Source: DASQDT01 sp036380435 (lineage in GTDB: Bacteria > Acidobacteriota > Blastocatellia > Pyrinomonadales > Pyrinomonadaceae). From it: a stretch of 20,836 bases of DNA. A model generated the notes under the pieces. The model had not been told where the DNA came from. It did not search any database and saw nothing but the letters and a program-made list of their open reading frames with translations. This document shows, in pieces, positions 16,565 to 20,836 of this stretch. Made by a program: the position numbers and the translations under genes. The first letter of the stretch is position 1. Each line of letters opens with the position of its first letter. The stretch spans positions 1 through 20,836 of the forward strand of contig DASVES010000475.1 of the NCBI GenBank assembly GCA_036380435.1. Reading direction: 5' to 3'.

Positions 16565-17914
16565 ATGAAGACAGAAATCGTTGACGTGTCGGCGACGCGC
16601 AAGGAGTTCAAGATCGAGATCGACGCCGCCGAGGTGCGCGCCGAGTATGACCGCGTGAGCGGCGAGTACGCGCGCAAGGCGACCGTGCCGGGCTTCCGCA
16701 AGGGGCACGCGCCGGCGTCGGTCGTGCGGACGCGCTACAAGAAGGAGATCAGCGGCGAGGTGCTGCAAAAGCTCGTGCCCGAGGCCGTCAACCGCGCGCT
16801 CGAAGAGAGCGGCCTGCGCGTGCTCGGCCAGCCCGATGTGCATCTCGCGCCCGAGAGCATCGAACGCTTGGGCGAAGCCCCCGTCTCGCTCCACGCGCAC
16901 GTCGAGGTGCTGCCCGACGTGGAGTTGGGCGAGTACAAGGGACTCTCGGCCGCGCGCCGCACGCGCCCCGTCACCGACGAGATGGTCGAGCAAACGCTCG
17001 CGGGCCTGCGCGAGTCGTCGGCCTCGCTCCAGCCGGTCGAGGAACGCGGCGCGGAGTCGGGCGACACCGTCACCGTCAATTTCCACGGCCGCTTCGTCGA
17101 ACCCGCGGGGGCGGAGGACATCACGGCCGACGATGTGGACGTGGTGCTCGGCGGCGAGGGCGTGCAGGAAGACTTTAACGCCAACCTCATGGGCGCCCGC
17201 GCCGACGAAGAGAAGACGTTCACCGTGAAGTACCCCGAGGACTTCTCCTCGAAGGGACTGGCCGGCAAGACGGTTGATTACACGGCGAAGGTCGTCGCGG
17301 TGAGCCGCAAGGAGTTGCCCGAACTCGACGACGAGTGGGCGAAGTCGCTGGGCGAGGAGATCGACTCGGTCGAGTCTCTGCGCCGGCGCGTGCGCGAGAA
17401 CCTTGAGGGGCGCGCGAAGTTCGAGGCCGAGGGGCGCGTGCGCGACGAGGTGGTCGGCCGCCTCGTGGACGCGCACAAGTTCGAGCTGCCCGAGTCGCTC
17501 GTCGAGTACCAGACCAACCAGATGCTCCAGACGGCCGTGCGCGACATGATCCGCCACGGCCTCGACCCGCGCGCCGAGCAGTTCGACTGGGAGGCGCTGC
17601 GCGGCGGCGCGCGGGAGCGCGCCGAGGAGGAACTGCGCGCCTCGATGCTGCTCGAAACCATCGCGGAGCGTGAGAATATCGACGTGACGGACGAGGAGGT
17701 CGAGGAAGAAATCAAGATGATCGCGGAGGCGTCGCGACAGACGGTCGAGCAGGTGCGGGCCGCCTTGACAAAGCAGGGGGGCGCCACTAGCATCGCCGAT
17801 AGCTTGCGCAACCGCAAAGCGGTCGATCTTTTAGTCGAAAAAGCGAACGTCAGCGAGGAAGAATGGCGCGAGGAAAAGCAGGAGTCAGAGGTCACAAGTC
17901 AGGAGTCGGAATAA
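16565..17914 (+). CDS. tig: Trigger factor, ribosome-associated chaperone and prolyl isomerase
   Basis: A 449-residue trigger factor, the first chaperone to meet nascent chains at the ribosome exit tunnel. The N-terminal ribosome-binding domain has the signature GFRKGHAP (43-50). The FKBP-type isomerase domain follows (about 150-245, GDTVTVNFHGRF then DFSSKGLAGKTVDYTAKV), and the C-terminal helical chaperone arms run to about 430. Length is close to the E. coli protein (432) plus a tail. The tail (EEWREEKQESEVTSQESE) is partly encoded by 7-bp repeats. The ATG at 16565 gives the standard N-terminus (MKTEIVDVSATRKEFKIEI) but has no Shine-Dalgarno sequence; a terminator-like hairpin ends 6-10 nt upstream. 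It heads the order tig-clpP-clpX-lon, as in E. coli and many other bacteria. Confidence 0.97.
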   Translation: MKTEIVDVSATRKEFKIEIDAAEVRAEYDRVSGEYARKATVPGFRKGHAPASVVRTRYKKEISGEVLQKLVPEAVNRALEESGLRVLGQPDVHLAPESIERLGEAPVSLHAHVEVLPDVELGEYKGLSAARRTRPVTDEMVEQTLAGLRESSASLQPVEERGAESGDTVTVNFHGRFVEPAGAEDITADDVDVVLGGEGVQEDFNANLMGARADEEKTFTVKYPEDFSSKGLAGKTVDYTAKVVAVSRKELPELDDEWAKSLGEEIDSVESLRRRVRENLEGRAKFEAEGRVRDEVVGRLVDAHKFELPESLVEYQTNQMLQTAVRDMIRHGLDPRAEQFDWEALRGGARERAEEELRASMLLETIAERENIDVTDEEVEEEIKMIAEASRQTVEQVRAALTKQGGATSIADSLRNRKAVDLLVEKANVSEEEWREEKQESEVTSQESE

Positions 17915-17955
17915 GCGTCGCGACGGATTTATTCTTCTGGATTGCGGACTCCTGA
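17879..17955. repeat. Decayed heptad inverted repeat (CAGGAGT type) overlapping the end of tig
   Basis: Four 7-bp units CAGGAGT, CAGAGGT, CACAAGT, CAGGAGT run from 17879 to 17906 and are translated in frame as QESEVTSQESE. The stem retained is TCAGGAGTC (17899-17907) with GACTCCTGA (17947-17955). The tig stop lies in the loop, and clpP starts 19 nt after the right arm. Confidence 0.65.
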
Positions 17956-17974
17956 ATTCTATGGAAGGGTTGAT

Positions 17975-18562
17975 ATGGCATTAGTCCCAATGGTCGTCGA
18001 GCAAACGTCGCGAGGCGAGCGCGCCTTCGACATCTTCTCGCGGCTCCTCAAAGACAACATCATCTTCATCGGCACGCCCATCGACGACCAGATCGCCAAC
18101 CTGATCGTCGCCCAGCTCCTCTTCTTAGAGGCCGAAGACCCCGAGAAGGACATCAACCTCTACATCAACTCGCCCGGCGGCTCGATCACGGCCGGCATGG
18201 CCGTCTACGACACGATGCAGTTTATCCGCCCCGACGTGACGACGATCTGCGTGGGGCAGTGCGCGTCGATGGCGGCGCTGCTTTTGGCGGCCGGCGCGCA
18301 CGGCAAGCGCTTCGCCCTGCCCAACTCCCGCATCCTCATCCACCAGCCCTCGGGCGGCGCGCAGGGTCAGGCCAGCGACATCCGCATCATGGCCGAGGAA
18401 ATCCTCCGCATGCGCGAGTTGACCTCGCGCATCATCGCCAAGCACACGGGCCAGACCTACGAGGTCATCGAGCGCGACGTTGAGCGCGACCGCATCATGT
18501 CGGCGGCGCAGGCCAAGGAGTATGGCCTCATCGACGAAGTCATCGCGCACCGCGAAGCCTGA
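17975..18562 (+). CDS. clpP: ATP-dependent Clp protease proteolytic subunit
   Basis: A 195-residue serine protease that forms the tetradecameric chamber used by ClpX (and other Clp ATPases). The catalytic triad is Ser98 (GQCASMAA), His123 (ILIHQPSG) and Asp172 (ERDVERDRIMSA). INSPGGSITAGMAVYDTM carries the oxyanion-hole glycines. The start at 17975 (MALVPMVVEQTSRGERAFDI) is typical of the family and has AAGGG upstream; a longer frame beginning with TTG at 17942 lies within repeat sequence and is rejected. The active-site motif reads GQCASM where most homologues have GQAASM, a conservative change. It lies between tig and clpX on the same strand. Confidence 0.97.
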   Translation: MALVPMVVEQTSRGERAFDIFSRLLKDNIIFIGTPIDDQIANLIVAQLLFLEAEDPEKDINLYINSPGGSITAGMAVYDTMQFIRPDVTTICVGQCASMAALLLAAGAHGKRFALPNSRILIHQPSGGAQGQASDIRIMAEEILRMRELTSRIIAKHTGQTYEVIERDVERDRIMSAAQAKEYGLIDEVIAHREA

Positions 18563-18602
18563 AGTCCCACACGAACGCGCTCGCCCCCCGCGCGAAAAGT
18601 TC

Positions 18603-18631
18603 TTTACAAGTTTGCCTTTCGGGCGTACATC
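18603..18631 (+). promoter_or_regulatory. Possible promoter in the clpP-clpX gap
   Basis: TTTACA (18603-18608, 5 of 6 matches), a 17-nt spacer and TACATC (18626-18631, 3 of 6 matches), within a 241-nt gap that is long for this cluster. It would let clpX be transcribed apart from clpP. The -10 match is poor. Confidence 0.25.
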
Positions 18632-18803
18632 TGTTGTAAGATGGCGCCCGCGTCCGCGTGGGCGCGCCAGCGAACGCGCCGGGGCCGACTCTCTCCCGAA
18701 TTGCTCGACACGCGCCCGGCCCGCCACGCTCGCACGCGAAGAGACAACCCAAGCTCGACCCGAAACCCTGAGACGTCCCGGCAATACCCCCTCGAAGGAA
18801 CTT

Positions 18804-20045
<1,242 letters not shown>

Positions 20046-20047
20046 GA

Positions 20048-20130
20048 CAAGGCAAAAGTAAAAAGGCAAAAGGCAAAAGTAAGGAGGGCGCTTCTCCACT
20101 TTTGCCTTTTGCCTTTTTACTTTTGCCTTG
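20048..20130. repeat. Heptad inverted repeat (AAGGCAA type), perfect 33-bp arms
   Basis: The left arm (20048-20080) follows a 7-bp period: AAGGCAA, AAGTAAA, AAGGCAA, AAGGCAA, AAGT. The right arm (20098-20130) is its perfect complement, around a 17-nt loop. It starts 3 nt after the clpX stop. The RNA hairpin would be long and AU-rich and could end or stabilise the clpX message. The next gene, lon, starts 110 nt further on. Confidence 0.92.
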
Positions 20131-20240
20131 AAAGTCCGGTGGCACGGATTCACAAAATAGTCTAAACTTGGACGTGTGCCGGCGACCGTTGACGAACGTC
20201 TCGCCTCGCTGCCCGGCACGGACACGGGAATTATTAGATT

Positions 20241-20836
20241 ATGGAAGAATACTCTGACCGCACCCCTCCCGACATCGCGCGGCTGCCGATGGTGCCCATC
20301 CGTGATGTCGTCATCTTCCCCTTCACGAAGGTGGCGTTCAAGATCGGTCGGCCCGGCTCGGTGCGCGCCCTCGAAGAGGCGCTCTCCACAGACCGCACCA
20401 TCTTCCTCGCCACGCAGCATGATGCCTCCGTCGATGAGCCGGCCCCCGAACTGATTTACGGCGTCGGCACCATCGCCCGCATCCTTCAGGCCCAGCGTCA
20501 GGAGAACGGGCAGACGAAGGTCGTCGTCGAGGGGCGAGAGCGCGCCACGACCATCCGCATCGAGAACGACGGCGGCGCGTTCACCGCGATAGTCCGCCGA
20601 GCGCCCGTGGTCAACGAGTCCGGCGCGCGGGTCGAGGCGCTCGTCCAGCGCATCAACCAGCTCGTCGAGCAACATCTGCGGCTCGCCCCCGAGGCGCAAA
20701 CGGACGCGCTCCAGACCGCGCTCCGCAATCAGGATTCCTCGCACCTCGCCGACGCCTTGGCTTCCCAGATCAAAATCTCCGTCGAGGACAAGCAGGGTCT
20801 TCTGGAAATCTTCTCCACGACGGGCCGCCTTCAGCG
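20241..20836 (+). CDS. lon: Lon protease, N-terminal part (cut by window edge)
   Basis: The first 198 codons of an ATP-dependent Lon protease; the ATPase and protease domains lie beyond the window. The visible part is the Lon substrate-binding (PUA-like) domain, starting around residue 14 with RLPMVPIRDVVIFPF. KVVVEGRERATTI follows in the middle, and a helical segment (LADALASQIKISVEDKQGLLEIF) near the end leads into the arm region. The ATG at 20241 is chosen for the homology of the N-terminus; GGGAA lies about 10 nt upstream. Its place after clpX matches the conserved tig-clpP-clpX-lon order. Confidence 0.93.
   Translation, partial: MEEYSDRTPPDIARLPMVPIRDVVIFPFTKVAFKIGRPGSVRALEEALSTDRTIFLATQHDASVDEPAPELIYGVGTIARILQAQRQENGQTKVVVEGRERATTIRIENDGGAFTAIVRRAPVVNESGARVEALVQRINQLVEQHLRLAPEAQTDALQTALRNQDSSHLADALASQIKISVEDKQGLLEIFSTTGRLQ

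Noticed and set aside
17942..17974. Longer ClpP starting at TTG 17942
   Set aside because: The extension lies in the right arm of a decayed repeat, and ClpP homologues begin at the ATG at 17975.
20140..20160. Sigma-54 promoter ahead of lon
   Set aside because: TGGCACG matches the -24 element, but the -12 position reads CACA instead of TTGC, so the site lacks its essential GC.

Overview
The window is a high-GC (about two-thirds G+C by eye) bacterial chromosome segment, most likely from the phylum Acidobacteriota. The main pointer is a run of ~813-residue double-length FtsX/MacB permeases of the ADOP type (acidobacterial duplicated orphan permeases). Large multidomain kinases with YARHG domains fit the same phylum. 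A class such as Blastocatellia is my guess, not a demonstration.

Layout. (1) 1-8217, minus strand: a six-gene transport locus. In transcription order it holds a MacB/LolD-type ATPase, a membrane-anchored HlyD/MacA-type adaptor, a second ATPase, two full-length ADOP permeases and the start of a third that runs off the window. It looks like a MacAB-like efflux or lipid/peptide export system with unfused ATPases. (2) 8498-11258: a Lys/Ala/Ser/Gly-rich histone-H1-like protein (minus) diverges from an SRPBCC-DUF5939-class III adenylate cyclase fusion (plus). (3) 11312-15680, minus strand: a periplasmic N-acetylmuramoyl-L-alanine amidase, a secreted protein with four YARHG domains, and a transmembrane Ser/Thr kinase that also carries an outside YARHG domain. 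The kinase has an N-terminal zinc ribbon that is only seen if a CTG start is accepted. (4) 15901-16458, plus strand: a low-GC HNH endonuclease gene abutting tRNA-Leu(UAG). (5) 16565-20836, plus strand: the conserved proteostasis cluster tig-clpP-clpX-lon, with lon truncated by the window end.

The most unusual structure is a set of six intergenic inverted repeats, each built from tandem 7-bp units. The unit is AGAGGTY in three elements, and GTGATRA, AAGGCAA or CAGGAGT in the others. They sit only between co-directional genes. Four of them fill the gap almost exactly, ending 9-12 nt before the next start codon. A fifth begins 3 nt after the clpX stop, and a decayed sixth encodes the last residues of trigger factor. 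They resemble cyanobacterial short tandemly repeated repetitive (STRR) heptamers in style, but here they are folded as hairpins.

No gene-free stretch exceeds 300 bases. The largest gaps are 8218-8497 (terminator, A-tract repeats and a palindrome), 9065-9332 (divergent promoters), 15681-15900 (HNH promoter) and 18563-18803 (possible clpX promoter). I saw no CRISPR array, insertion sequence, rRNA or prophage.
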